37,392 nucleotides of DNA, from positions 1 to 37,392 of the IMG/VR virus record IMGVR_UViG_3300044646_002838; one strand, given 5' to 3'. Below, piece by piece: positions 22,101-24,445 of this stretch (within the stretch, counting starts at the first letter, position 1; each line of letters starts with the position of its first letter). The position numbers and the translations under genes were made by a program. Source of the stretch: a virus. The notes under the pieces are model-generated. The model saw only the letters and a list, made by a program, of their open reading frames with translations. It did not search any database and had not been told where the DNA came from.

Positions 22101-22658
22101 ATCCTTGAAGGGAAGTCCGACCCCGTGGGCGCAACCAAGCGCACCGTGTTGCAGGCTCTCGTGCCAAACATAATCCGCCAACCGCTTCGCAACCTGGACG
22201 ACTATGTGCGCGACACCAAGTCCGCCCCGGCCACCTACACCCTCTTCCCCTCCGGCGACCTGGCCGAGCCGAAGGTGGATGTTTACGGAAACGAAATCCG
22301 CAAAGGCAGCAACCCTGTGCTGCGTTTGTTCTTCAACAGCGCCTTGGCCACAGAGCCCGTGCTGGAGGCCACTGACCGCCTTCTCATGAATTGGAACCGC
22401 GCCAACCCCTCGATGGCCTACGCCCCCGAGCAGGCCAAGGCAGTCTACAAGGGCCGCGACGGGAAAGAGGTGGAAATGACAGCCGAAGAAACCCGCCGAT
22501 TCCGCCTGGCCTCCGGTCGCCTTGCCAGCGTGAAACTCCGCGCCGTAGCGACACCGGCCCGCGTTGCCAACCCTACCGAAGACGACATCCAAGCAATCCG
22601 CAGCGCGTTCTCCGATGCCCGCCGCGAGGTGCGCGAGCGGATGTTTGCCGGCAGGTGA
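3780..22658 (+). CDS. Giant polyvalent phage protein (6292 aa): ParB-like, zeta kinase, methyltransferase, helicase, ART, sigma-like, virion C-terminus
   Basis: One uninterrupted frame covers half of the window. It belongs to the class called polyvalent proteins in phages and conjugative elements: many defence- and host-takeover domains on one chain, thought to be delivered into the cell with the DNA. Domains in order: coiled coil (1-660) and hydrophobic helices (730-910); an unassigned helical block (1170-1527); DdrB/ParB-like (1671-1880); zeta-toxin-like P-loop kinase (2201-2480); N6-adenine methyltransferase (2808-3141); SNF2-type DEVH helicase (3621-4240); ADP-ribosyltransferase (4539-4837); sigma-70-like (4881-5066); extra HTH (5511-5556); C-terminal virion-associated region (5604-6292). 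A motif T-L-S/G-A-A/P recurs at most borders. Low-complexity Gly/Pro/Gln/Arg linkers coincide with small genes in the +1 frame. Base composition varies between blocks, being more AT-rich in the kinase and ART. No Shine-Dalgarno is seen; the start follows the 439-aa gene by one base. It could be processed into pieces, but the sequence cannot show this. Confidence 0.9.
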   Translation: MADFFEDEESFVPGSSAEDYVDAGAEQEPTAIDTFSGNTGSDDFATMPEPSPQRRVVDIAPTPPRKPRLSGNPERLEEDIARVDDWVERTHQWEAREEAKVQKAEFEKSRRAHNVQARQISAATGAQFNYDADGVAQPRVNPQTGEQAFTKRTSPVRYDDQGRPFQIIQNEQGTQSERIADPDANADIGPNPEDPEDRFIYRKTKFQPWKAIDPEEGINSTDGRVVRASGKALFDREKTTLKRERDEISLSLRDPARPRRLSPEARQQVESELQGLSQAAPPPAQVKGMFGGVNVEATEAAKQKWKEGEAFRAGLLAEKQSLLAADDERAGLETRAYELDQNLFGLEKMPLSQFVQDRRQKKAQSLADLAPEAARAEMENRGAAIAEEDASTESAMQDLQRRSAALNERTKKGITIQEMESVAAERAAIEADAAGIKERIANRNAAAGEMMRGVEAIKAKESSKREESFAELDRQAAKYPELAEDAKAFRSVDADYRNRMAAVQEQPEGPGKQAAVDALNSEFQTKRKETGSAYVSKLEKRISGDVGAAIEKVAGPGGALGFKSQIAALEKDAEIDPDIKKIAVEVIRNQAVDALIRSNNLAAVKPAVNRPEGQDFSDAYKAAGYLNPENLEDRAKAAQILEQDPGLGAKLFDGFDRAMSTFGARIFGAVSVVGKAISYRLGLDPDNAFREASEAGYQVKLDTEKYREKFRDPRLETDDALNRWIMPAVSEALPNLAGMALTAIPAVGPALAVTYNIGQLYDEAYSQASQDASLTEDQKHNAASIYAALALPAETIGDIASGGIFTSRMIPKAAKRQSVEAAAKFWSKFTNVGEVWDKLPPILKRGVAIVAAGGTEGLTETAQDKILNATIETIKTGNIGDSVSKALADNRGALDTFIVASISGGGIKTLETATRTLIERGQNPEEMARRYNGVANSFRLENVLAFAQQTQSSFDTKEYNTLTQASEGLLMRLDRINPNDKVARNDVARELAQVEARRLTMISEILGKGTVDQAMGRTPQQRSAGTTPPQIRPENFAAMQAEIGQAAPERQAPLATAIKILSGAPMQSLTKAEQDAIKPHVAKIGGQTVLTDDILTELSQASPQAAALMQQGSIRDEATRRLEILSTEKEGGENNENQILQQSPENAGQGIQGYQNAGQDDQGVGKGPLTPGGAAGLPALPPLPVGRGGELISKKERKVADVIAARLAQGGAEQNAARAFSNYFIKRETLRGWGGEKLNAAVSEFQKAGGFENPQAILASVDASTQTQRAEIDNFTNEVLKGLDADPKAAGIQPQERAKVASIIRNQIAPSLLRYRPVLRGIVSFFDKTSDSDFQVNRTEKLLINSAAILTARGKDFWADTENADLIIDEEIAHISQIKVIAEIRRERTGEVGAEDMDLAIREAEEVFLQLPQSLQEASRKIYGDEKATPGQSGMEFFRQMLQGDIAISEGRVLDRNGKVISELAVNDRPWVEKMKAMFERLFKVFTNLRGNLGAMLRDEGRSDAEVEAITARVERIRKDSLKFFQNLKKEGDRIRGEAYGQEYARQTAQYTAAQPGGREGTGRATSGGLLPTAADGRPAPTPGGASGQLSPAQSPLGPDQAARLAELESREAERQAREERAKERRAEYVAKRAGDLKDYDKVVESTPEDAREPVRELLAQAPSGKAGYVLAVNQRRLPSTWVALPPGVVQTSHIGPTFQKNPEYAGQNTRAYDTDPAEQNKVRAGALPGALNEDILTSTDPSSANSAPQVAIVIDAAPDGQPRARWQAAGGNAREMMSNLAPQEDQDRLSQTWSEKGAQFGFEAMPEGFRGYRFLGVFDIRTTAGASDYQKLVDDLNPATGVVQDVSDRADLDAKNIPLDLVADLPVMMSGKQATEALSRILTAPGNIVERNRIEPMVKNPAQAQAYMQRMMFTAGLGQPKLTSKIADYQLQNRNAAFVEIAADAAKSAIALRQSGSPGIADAFGGLLSNVADYLDQDRSLKSALELAASQIEMDALVGDTAPAVEITKRLVELVVVDKRGRINSDATSEAMKDYMVALASGISRASEDAAMGDIFNEQPMTMAERIAAINAAHRRNAQPDSETTLSAPKNTSARRMRELERKRRQEGLNRYESDELARLEQSAGQQFMDFFEDTRDQRFELEQEVERRGIERAPVEQMSFVLNAPPSQQRIDAAAAIKSPAAVTQQAQQKAPIPAEDDPSRKKFQRFSSAAFQILQDGFKKAVDEDASNGYPGLPGFMPTKGLTREERIIEAHFAQQIARDPQKTLEDYIALSISDFGEEAEGRYLNADLARDVYAPYRNDPSMRPAMERATISPAGYIALNLGWNHWLKNTNAEERGTVVFMAGGMASGKTTAVQKAFSSINKKESAIFLDSVLGNFDRAEQMLAQVENAGFSPYMAFVFRPFESAAQAAIKRLQSTGRPVRLEQLGVAHYDSQKTFLKLYQKYGQSIPFVTILNEGSLEDIRREKGVDPLRARAYVNIEDETRNQRATETETQGPSGGNLGRATRQPQPGDGGVESQTRGQSAQGPLSALPEAAAKTRLTQVYADLIESAKITDWEKTAVLYGFIPPAQTTLSAARSRRKASDNQLDFDFSAPAVQDYKAALEADGITHPVAQAAAAQQDIGLPATEALDLFDYKPNAPAANPLTAPELARREEQSEPTNEQPVNTPAVRGNATPRKPNDPRGTQKPAPDTGLGELFQFVAGIRNAERDSAETPSRSGVEGGSGGGIPAVDGRQGDPAVQRSTQGSGRSGNDAGTLPVSGGLGGQGGRGDSKRAPRSRPRISQPGNGQRVERPPVGSPERNISLSRDQALAPRGTVGKLRANLAAIRIIQALDSEKRLATAEEKQELVKFSGWGALSQVFDEDRANQIERGEIEQLRNQAAKYRSYGNDEYYANIVKDYEDRAQALENWKSKWFEAHKEVKALLSDQEYRDARRSTINAHYTSPEIVAGMWDIVKWMGFKGGNILEPGAGIGHFFGLMPEDIADRSKLFGVELDAYTAKILKALYPEADIQNTGFQTADLADNSIDLAISNVPFANVPVKDPALEAMGGPVGNLHDYFFGKTLTKLKPGGMQVFITSAFTMDKGNPEIRKWLSERADLVAAYRLPNDAFRENAGTDVVTDIIILRKKDGKPFPHAQAWTNLDDAKTRRGEDIRINEYFAAHPQNILGQLDNDGSMYGDKKEMTVHGDPARPPDIAMQQDLARLPQGILGDIDAAGPVRSNATGVVKVGNIVERDGQFFRQGQNTPDAELNNAKTVPRVRRFLSVRDALNRQYDLELSETATPEEIEANRRELNAAYDRFISSDGYFHDIKNRKLFIDDPDYFRILGAEVEPKVNKGTSATVEEIAAVAKGSKKKIYTKADIFARRVLEPRSEPTQANTIEDAFGISLGWRGRVDSQFMAGLLGKTPEQVETQLLSQEIAVREPGTGRIFSREQYLSGNVRKKLAIARAAGPEYARNIRILEEVQPKRVSAEDIRFGVGATWIPAQIYNRFLQSLGVNSARFTYITANQRSNWDMERTGGGVSGVAYKDYETNRVPLTQMMDSLLNLKAITLRMPEKDGGGIDMKATTAAREKAKKLDARFQQWVRETPDVKAEVEEIYNNEVNAFVQRTYDGQFLQFPWANKDFDIYPDKKNTIWRALQEGFGLIAHGVGGGKTIIGSAIALEMRRLGMARKPMIVVHNSTLEGFAKEIAKMAPTARVLVGRKDELAGEKRKEFLMRIAAGDWDAVVIAHSTFGLIENDPQVEIRTSNSLKDEAEATLRERGYKSVAAAKEDRRKSPSVKALVKHIERLETIISEASKRRTDTGLLNFQQLGVDALIVDEVHEFKKMPFTTQLEAKGIDGSTNEKAYNLFMRARQIQEKTGGKNVFSMTGTPVTNTLGEIWNMARLVAPNVLREHNIELFDQFVSRFAQVTTEAEMGASGEFKNVDRLSRFVNLPEWNTFLRSAADVKLGDDLVVKNRPGIKGGQPELVAVPRTQGVSSWVAYIRRVLEDFSNLSGDKLAENPKLTAVPVQAYMASRAAAIDIRLIDPRAKDEPGSKVNQMIERLMGLYQTSTPYNGTQVVFADSFNSVRTSLFDAVTSAKVNLELDPAKEPGTTFNLYEDIRQKLIASGIPASEIAVITDSAWNSDKKKQALFDAVNEGKIRVVLGSTKKLGTGVNMQRLMIAAHHLDVPWTPAELEQRDGRVFRQGNIHGELGTDIELIRYGMSDTLDAALWQKLETKQRFSNAALSGKVTGRELSEDKAILNLEEQRAVLSGKYGRRMWEIKSRLEELDRSRGAQQDDAARRQAEIDSARSHLRYLEAANERIRPSIAKMESLASDIAANGTRITIDGQAFNTKTETAEAIKAALDASRSSLKLSFDGKQTAESVTNISVNGIPILLETTIRVDDQWNEEAQRMEQRSSVSFELLAFAADAENFISFGSVTSPATLLSRLEELGDTAKGLAASRENNLARTRAIANMAQVETWPYQAEYDALTAERVEVEKLYNADLKGKTDAVSDDTTLSAARTQPSPRVRFANAEITAEPTNITLGAARAYHGTPHKVDRFSADKIGTGEGAQAYGWGLYFAENKGVAEQYRKGLTEKDFIRKVRNVFSEFDDLTEQEEALLELPLSEGQRNLLDVLKKEDWWGFDYPHQAVQAALREPENFDTSPELYEALRTFGNIYTVELDVEPEDLLDWDKPLFEQSEKVKKALAKLSANKKHPAYKATSGMLLYGGAREIPASEFYKTVVKAVGTPEQASNFIQGLGIPGIRYLDEGSRVGFGKVTLKATVRQMFTEGYWVAQDGAGNRLAKGTEEEARKAAADYDAKKETAGNEPTYNYVVFDESLIKILAENGEQVGNAASASTLSAARRQVYDPNQLELDFDAAPRDQAAAQEDAEKSAAARFQSGLDGVMAMASTYSNIPGVDMDEVRQTARIALANAARAFDPQRGVPFGPYSSIVVRNKLNALYRRESLRRERIPQSLDEPLPGDFDETRQDYTPDTATPDAPTMTSRHEARILIDGLIATLPERMRVAVDGYLQQRQQEEIGGYFGISKQAVSRLQQEGFKRLRQKMTERGIGSVGEILSAAQKNPMTGTLGESIAEYGISGAIPLDTDTAMGSIGNRPSAQPSPNTAPVQSLDPGQTRIGIPAEDAFSKISYAPARVWGVRRLAERFEALRNSVGGYPIQAPIYRADYDAHQAAFREAAQAAERLYRDTLDAVDAANTRRRGTADYLLPRLPEVRELFTDANGQVQLLGSRPAQLEPGEPLFAASGNPQDDGDFIEPGESFDNDLKNLLNDLNGVPADLDNAAAKQEQAALEEGGGQSYQVGRPDLAFGANNPDVRGLDQFYTERFLPEAEAQWETAARDMVAKDFEGTRRSIEQAGLSGQAISPELTKAADQIANTLRQKMLQTGKDADRKAFNVFWYSYRATGTEAGRALAARRDPFKTPAMRHREFLLDLMLTPGKKDKARIDAEPDPAKKTAIIDSVTAALLKKLKDAGITPEDILGNRVVVGLNNAEIQRQFRAGLTPKQAEVFDLLLRKNQTPAQISQRTGMKPDAVEAVFTAFKNRMRQQHLAKFKAGIHKQGETTLGAAPAQSGLFGGQVSDAEAEAAFDQWLSGMVGTSDTKKIGRPKFRIDDPAHVMRLARAIQSARGEAGLGDMAYEWWIMNILSGPQTQVTNIASNAGFIALDSTLQRGMEALVNVFVRDKKAAQLGEFKALARGILPGITKGLAMAAKAWSAEQDFYEHTVLGTPMELGQWDKLGNTSAAIPGQTGRTVRIPGRALLFADSFFKQLSGQMNVAAFAYRMAKAEGLRGQALTTRVAQLSKTRGEIVSENLPSASPSQEMVEYFARQLARRDPSLDPAALMANRSSEAWELAREQAAYDSAKNAGWTEDAWIRAVEKSKEMTFQQDLKRSSEGGNLFEDATAKLQDARLNNKLIGFFFPFVRTPYNIFRTGIRKSPIGAANFAWQAGKGFLAMKDGKAFLDGDPTLVRDMSEQLIAWTAMALIFGAVQGDDDDDDKMLLITGSQPRSEATAGLRDLNTRATGGEYMIRIGGRNGITIPYGRFDPIATVLGTTTDLIRSIKRNGTTTENLASVWNYMVAQTNSKTFLQGIANISTILEGKSDPVGATKRTVLQALVPNIIRQPLRNLDDYVRDTKSAPATYTLFPSGDLAEPKVDVYGNEIRKGSNPVLRLFFNSALATEPVLEATDRLLMNWNRANPSMAYAPEQAKAVYKGRDGKEVEMTAEETRRFRLASGRLASVKLRAVATPARVANPTEDDIQAIRSAFSDARREVRERMFAGR
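7183..7287 (+). CDS. Embedded 34-aa basic peptide gene, +1 frame inside giant gene
   Basis: The frame reads MKTKSCNKAPKMPAKASKATK and then TPVKMTKASGRGR, a Lys/Ala/Pro/Thr-rich peptide resembling histone-H1-type or nucleoid-binding tails. It has the best ribosome binding site in the window: AAGGAGGTG at 7168-7176, six bases before the ATG. In the giant frame the same bases read as an atypical Asn/Gln/Gly/Pro linker. No promoter-like sequence was found just upstream, so it would be translated from the giant mRNA. Function is unknown; nucleic acid binding is a guess from composition. Confidence 0.6.
   Translation: MKTKSCNKAPKMPAKASKATKTPVKMTKASGRGR
7290..8397 (+). other. Giant protein residues 1171-1539: unassigned helical block
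   Basis: This is gene-like sequence without a recognised domain. LIIDEEIAHISQ near residue 1364 resembles an HExxH zinc-peptidase helix, but the first histidine is replaced by glutamate or aspartate, so a catalytic metallopeptidase is not supported. Confidence 0.4.
8398..8604 (+). CDS. Embedded 68-aa gene, +1 frame inside giant gene
   Basis: The product starts MGKNMRGKPLNTPLPSPEEE and continues as a helical, Glu/Gln/Leu-rich chain (DELLLEVYYQQQQTDALRRR, SYLLLNHLLDQI). Codon choice in this frame is ordinary for the phage (GAG, CTG, CTC, CAG). The giant frame over the same bases uses many GGA, CGA and CCT codons and gives a Gly/Pro/Gln/Thr linker. The ATG at 8398 has a weak GTGAGG ahead. A GTG at 8374 in the same frame would add eight residues. 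Function is unknown. Confidence 0.6.
   Translation: MGKNMRGKPLNTPLPSPEEEKEQDELLLEVYYQQQQTDALRRRRAEPLASYLLLNHLLDQIRPPGLQS
8790..9420 (+). other. Giant protein domain: DdrB/ParB-like (residues about 1671-1880)
   Basis: The layout matches the ParB-fold domain of phage Ddr/polyvalent proteins: a leading SHIG, then NPEYAGQNTRAYDTDPAEQ, then RARWQAAGGNAREMM near residues 1764-1778 in place of the usual S-G-N-G-R motif, then RFLGVFDIRTTAG. The substitution of SGNGR by GGNAR is notable and may alter activity. A helical segment continues to about residue 2080. Confidence 0.6.
10380..11220 (+). other. Giant protein domain: zeta-toxin-like P-loop kinase (residues about 2201-2480)
   Basis: VVFMAGGMASGKTTAV has a perfect Walker A (GGMASGKT, residues 2347-2354). 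It is followed by FLDSVLGNFDRAEQML and an Arg-containing block (VFRPFESAAQAAIKRL), as in zeta-toxin-like kinases. Family members phosphorylate small molecules such as UDP-N-acetylglucosamine; the substrate here is unknown. The DNA is visibly more AT-rich than the flanks, suggesting separate origin. Confidence 0.7.
11191..11219 (+). promoter_or_regulatory. Promoter-like sequence before embedded 47-aa gene
   Basis: TTGACC (11191-11196), exactly 17 bases, then TATGTC (11214-11219). The ATG at 11230 follows ten bases later. The spacing equals that of the TTGACAGCG family, but the GCG extension is absent. It lies within coding sequence, so chance is possible. Confidence 0.35.
11230..11373 (+). CDS. 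Embedded 47-aa gene, +1 frame inside giant gene
   Basis: The product begins MKQETKEPPKPKPKGPAGET, then WEEQLASHNRGMAEWKAKHG, and ends DKAPKVH: a charged peptide with two tryptophans and a Pro/Lys-rich start. The amino acid composition is protein-like. The giant frame here reads a Gln/Gly/Thr/Arg linker just after the kinase domain. A promoter-like pair with 17-base spacing lies upstream. No Shine-Dalgarno is seen. Function is unknown. Confidence 0.6.
   Translation: MKQETKEPPKPKPKGPAGETWEEQLASHNRGMAEWKAKHGDKAPKVH
11721..11749 (+). promoter_or_regulatory. Promoter-like sequence (one mismatch to family) before embedded 130-aa gene
   Basis: TTGACCGCG at 11721-11729 differs from TTGACAGCG at one base. 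The -10 candidate TAGGGA (11744-11749) follows the -35 hexamer by exactly 17 bases, and the ATG at 11770 lies 20 bases further on. No 5-3-5 palindrome is present. Confidence 0.45.
11770..12162 (+). CDS. Embedded 130-aa acidic protein gene, +1 frame inside giant gene
   Basis: This is the most convincing overprinted gene. It is a full-length acidic helical protein (MNNPSTHPLSEETRLLANQM at the start; later EEAEEEFLRWMDGKAILLF and ELFPYPEDWEDREDEVI). Codon usage is normal for the phage (CTG/CTC, GAG/GAA, GCG, ATG). Over the same bases the giant frame is a repetitive Gly/Ser/Arg/Gln/Pro linker full of GGA and CGA codons, between the kinase block and the methyltransferase. A near-match of the phage promoter family lies upstream; no strong Shine-Dalgarno is seen. 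I do not recognise a family. Its size and acidity would suit an inhibitor or adaptor protein, but that is a guess. Confidence 0.72.
   Translation: MNNPSTHPLSEETRLLANQMTPEERKNLRQTPAWESCFNSWLESETPSVIQRKLLLDPVLREEAEEEFLRWMDGKAILLFNAQLKGADEVEMMQELFPYPEDWEDREDEVIPSALREAAQEFLSRVTGNE
12200..13200 (+). other. Giant protein domain: N6-adenine DNA methyltransferase (residues about 2808-3141)
   Basis: Motif I is ILEPGAGIGHFFG (residues 2968-2980), with NAHYTSPEIVAGMW just before it. Motif IV is SNVPFANV with Asn at 3035, an N-x-P-F variant of the adenine methyltransferase N/D-P-P-Y/F. This module placed ahead of a SNF2 helicase is a recurrent arrangement in phage and plasmid polyvalent proteins. It presumably modifies incoming or host DNA; target unknown. 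Confidence 0.8.
14640..16500 (+). other. Giant protein domain: SNF2-type DEVH helicase (residues about 3621-4240)
   Basis: Walker A HGVGGGKTIIG (GVGGGKT at 3652-3658), Walker B DEVH at 3823-3826, motif III MTGTPVTN at 3872, motif V KKLGTGVNMQ near 4154 and motif VI QRDGRVFRQG starting at 4183. All core helicase motifs look intact, so an active ATP-dependent DNA translocase is likely. A coiled coil follows to about residue 4500. Confidence 0.88.
17394..18290 (+). other. Giant protein domain: ADP-ribosyltransferase (residues about 4539-4837)
   Basis: AYHGTPHKVDRFSADKIGTG (from residue 4539) and AYGWGLYFAENKGVAEQYRK are hallmarks of the ART domain of polyvalent proteins, which transfers ADP-ribose from NAD to protein targets. 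IPGIRYLDEGSR and YNYVVFDESLIKIL near the end complete the fold. A low-GC insertion of helical sequence lies between. The target is unknown. Confidence 0.8.
18420..19005 (+). other. Giant protein domain: sigma-70-like regions 2 and 4 (residues about 4881-5066)
   Basis: A region-2-like block reads VRQTARIALANAARAFDPQR then PFGPYSSIVVRNKLNALYRR (near 4915-4957). A region-4-like HTH reads LPERMRVAVDGYLQQRQQEE then IGGYFGISKQAVSRLQQEGF (near 5011-5050). The order and spacing match a small sigma factor lacking regions 1 and 3. It could redirect host RNA polymerase after delivery of the protein; a link to the TTGACAGCG promoters is inference. Confidence 0.75.
19045..19278 (+). CDS. Possible embedded 77-aa gene, +1 frame inside giant gene
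   Basis: The product starts MEYPEPYHSTPIQQWAALET and is Pro/Ser-rich. The first 50 codons look gene-like, while the giant frame there is a Thr/Ser/Pro/Gln linker after the sigma-like domain. The last 25 codons overlap normal giant coding sequence. ATGACT, 17 bases, TATAGC (19034-19039) sits five bases before the ATG, compatible with a leaderless transcript. This is the weakest of the five embedded candidates. Confidence 0.42.
   Translation: MEYPEPYHSTPIQQWAALETDPVRNPRQIPRPFSPLILDKPESASPPKTHFPKSPTPRRGFGVFVVSPSDSKPSATA
20310..20445 (+). other. Giant protein: second sigma-region-4-like HTH (residues about 5511-5556)
   Basis: LTPKQAEVFDLLLRKNQTPA followed by QISQRTGMKPDAVEAVFTAF has the helix pattern of a sigma region 4 or LuxR-type HTH. 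It stands alone with no region 2 nearby, and a TTLGAAP junction motif follows at 20499. Confidence 0.5.
20590..22655 (+). other. Giant protein C-terminal virion-associated region (residues about 5604-6292)
   Basis: WWIMNILSGPQTQVTNIASN opens the region, followed by SFFKQLSGQMNVAAFAYRMA, FFFPFVRTPYNIFRTGIRKS and ITIPYGRFDPIATVLGTTTD. This order is typical of the C-terminal block of large polyvalent phage proteins (LPD38-like by recollection). One hydrophobic segment (IAWTAMALIFGAV) is followed by a run of six aspartates. Confidence 0.6.
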
Positions 22659-22665
22659 GATGCGC

Positions 22666-23493
22666 TTACGGCTTGCCCGTGGGCTTGAGCCCAAGACTCA
22701 GTGCGGCCATCTCGTAGACTTTGAATGGCGCGTCCGGATCGTTCAGCAATGCGTGACCGGTATCCTCGATGTTTTTCCAGATTTTTTCCGCTGCCTCATG
22801 GATCGGGTGGCTGGGATCTACGGATTCAGGATACACGCGATCCTTCTTTGCTTGGCTTTCCGCAACTTGTTGTTGGAATTTTGCCTCTAATTCTGCTTCC
22901 GTAGGCGAGACCGATGATTTCGTGAAATTCTTGACCGCTTCATTAAAAATTGACGGGTTCTTTTCTGCCAGCTCTTTCAGTGGTGCCTGATTGGTCTCAA
23001 TTCGAACAACCAATCCCTGTGAAACAACTCGAATAAGCCATCCATAAAATTTGCTCCCCGCTATACGTTGAGTGTAAGTTAGAGTTCCACGAAAACTGCC
23101 TCCGCCGACAAAAAAACCTTTAACTGGAAGACTGAGCCAGCGTGATCCACTCCCATCAAGTGGAGGGGCTTGAAATTGCAGCGAATCGAATTGAGCGGTT
23201 GATTCCTGACGCTGAACATCATAGATGTAGTTTGTCTCATTGGCTTCAGACCTGGCGACGAAAAAGCATTGAACATCGTATGCTTCTTTTGGTGCTCTGA
23301 AGGAACTAAGATCCACAGCAACACCAATGTTTCTGACATCTTGAGACTGCCTCCATCCGGTATCAGTAGTGCTTCGTTCTTTATTTTTACTCTGGTTATC
23401 AGTGCGGGCTCGAATACTTGGAGTCTCAGCGGCGCGAATGGCAGTAATCAAAATGACGCTTATCACTATAAATATTGCAGTTTTTGGTTTCAC
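22666..23493 (-). CDS. Secreted protein with scaffold-like C-terminal domain (275 aa)
   Basis: A GTG start at 23493 gives a clear signal peptide (KPKTAIFIVISVILITAIRAAETP, hydrophobic core then R-A-A). Longer in-frame starts upstream exist but add a non-signal extension. Residues about 30-185 (including YDVQCFFVARSEANETNY, FYGWLIRVVSQGLVVRIETN and LAEKNPSIFNEAVKNF) resemble secreted proteins I associate with Verrucomicrobiota. The last 70 residues match the scaffold protein at 31653-32777 (FQQQVAESQAKKDRVYPES and DPDAPFKVYEMAALSLG against FQQQVSESWAKADSVYP and DADAPFKVYQMAANALG). About half of roughly 65 aligned residues are identical by eye. The gene opposes its neighbours, is more AT-rich, ends eight bases from the giant gene's stop and lacks a TTGACAGCG promoter. 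It looks like a cargo gene fused to a phage domain. Function is unknown. Confidence 0.75.
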   Translation of the reverse strand: MKPKTAIFIVISVILITAIRAAETPSIRARTDNQSKNKERSTTDTGWRQSQDVRNIGVAVDLSSFRAPKEAYDVQCFFVARSEANETNYIYDVQRQESTAQFDSLQFQAPPLDGSGSRWLSLPVKGFFVGGGSFRGTLTYTQRIAGSKFYGWLIRVVSQGLVVRIETNQAPLKELAEKNPSIFNEAVKNFTKSSVSPTEAELEAKFQQQVAESQAKKDRVYPESVDPSHPIHEAAEKIWKNIEDTGHALLNDPDAPFKVYEMAALSLGLKPTGKP

Positions 23494-23545
23494 GGTGATG
23501 AGTGTTGAGTGCTTAACGATTTTTTGGAAAGCAAAAAGAAAATAC

Positions 23546-23574
23546 TTGACAGCGAAAAACAGACGACTTAGTTC
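23546..23574 (+). promoter_or_regulatory. Promoter P3 (TTGACAGCG family), upstream of tail/glycosylation operon
   Basis: TTGACAGCG at 23546-23554 and TAGTTC at 23569-23574, spaced 17 bases. It lies upstream of, and divergent from, the minus-strand secreted-protein gene, giving a leader of roughly 30 bases before the ATG at 23613. Confidence 0.65.
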
Positions 23575-23583
23575 CAAGGGAAC
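23571..23583. repeat. 13-base palindrome (5-3-5) on P3 -10
   Basis: GTTCC-AAG-GGAAC, starting at the third base of the -10 hexamer, exactly as at P2 and P4 but with different arm bases. Confidence 0.65.
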
Positions 23584-23612
23584 GCGTTTTTTAAACATCG
23601 CAGCCCACTGCC

Positions 23613-24098
23613 ATGGCAAAAATCCTACTCGCCAACTTGAATACCGCAATCGCAAGCGTCATTGGAAAGATCAATGATGGCGTGGTGGCGGCGAGAGCTA
23701 CCGGCATCGCTTGGGCGAGGGTGCCGGAGAAGGTGGATTTTCAGGTGGAAGTGGTCACGGCCACGGAGCGCTTTACCCGCGCGCAGACCGTGAGCGGCGG
23801 CGGCGTAACCCGCGTAAGCGAGGAAGGCGAGCAGCTCACCGTGCAAGAGCAAGATCCGGCTGAAACGGTCGTGGTGGAATCCAACTTGGAGGCCACGGCG
23901 CGCGTTGAAATCTCTGCCGAATCCACTTCAGACCTTAGCACCGAGACGGGAACGGAGACGGGGACAGAGAGCGCGACCACTACAGAGACACAAACGCAAA
24001 CCCAGACTTCACAAACAAGGACATGCGATTTGTATGCTTATTATAGCCTGAGCGGGGGGTCTTTCTCAGTCCAGGACGGGAACCAAAACTTTAGCTAA
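23613..24098 (+). CDS. Uncharacterised 161-aa Thr/Glu-rich protein, probable virion component
   Basis: First gene of the operon from P3. Residues 1-110 look like a small folded domain with beta-strand-like stretches (KVDFQVEVVTATERF, ATARVEISAES). Residues 110-140 are a Thr/Glu/Gln repeat (TETGTETGTES, TQTQTQT), followed by a short Tyr/Ser-rich tail. No known motif is recognised. Five bases separate it from the next gene. The Thr-rich tail would suit O-glycosylation by the downstream glycosyltransferases, which is inference from position. Confidence 0.7.
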   Translation: MAKILLANLNTAIASVIGKINDGVVAARATGIAWARVPEKVDFQVEVVTATERFTRAQTVSGGGVTRVSEEGEQLTVQEQDPAETVVVESNLEATARVEISAESTSDLSTETGTETGTESATTTETQTQTQTSQTRTCDLYAYYSLSGGSFSVQDGNQNFS

Positions 24099-24103
24099 CA
24101 ACT

Positions 24104-24445
24104 ATGGCGCTTGATGATTTAAATGGAATGCAGGCAAGAGTGAGGGGGTCTCACTCCAACTCTGGCAGCTCGTCGCAGTCCAGCTCCAGGTCGCAAAGTT
24201 CCAGCCGATCTTCGTCTCGATCTTCCAACACATCGCGCAGCGGCAGCACGAGCAGATCAAGCAGCGCGTCGGATAGCCGCAGCGCGTCCCGCCGACAAGC
24301 CACCACGGAACCGCTTCGCACCAGCCGCACTACTAGCGGCGAGAAAACCACTACCACCACGGAAACTCCGAGCCAACAGCAAACCGTCACTTTTGAAGAC
24401 GAAAGTGTGGTCGTTTCGTTTTCCGTTCCAATCAAAGCCTCATGA
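24104..24445 (+). CDS. 113-aa Ser/Arg-repeat protein
   Basis: About half of the chain is Ser/Arg repeat (SSSQSSSRSQSSSRSSSRSS), then a Thr-rich stretch and a short hydrophobic end (VVVSFSVPIKAS). No fold is recognisable. Its stop overlaps the start of the GT-B gene (ATGA at 24442), indicating translational coupling. The density of hydroxyl residues makes it a candidate substrate for that enzyme. An alternative is a structural or nucleic-acid-binding tail, given the arginines. Confidence 0.65.
   Translation: MALDDLNGMQARVRGSHSNSGSSSQSSSRSQSSSRSSSRSSNTSRSGSTSRSSSASDSRSASRRQATTEPLRTSRTTSGEKTTTTTETPSQQQTVTFEDESVVVSFSVPIKAS

Noticed and set aside
21255-22694. 479-aa antisense ORF at the giant gene's end
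   Set aside because: Overlaps the secreted-protein gene's end and the conserved C-terminal virion block; no protein-like features.
23494-23655. N-terminal extension of the secreted protein from upstream starts
   Set aside because: The GTG at 23493 gives a clean signal peptide, and the extension would run through promoter P3. A longer form cannot be excluded.
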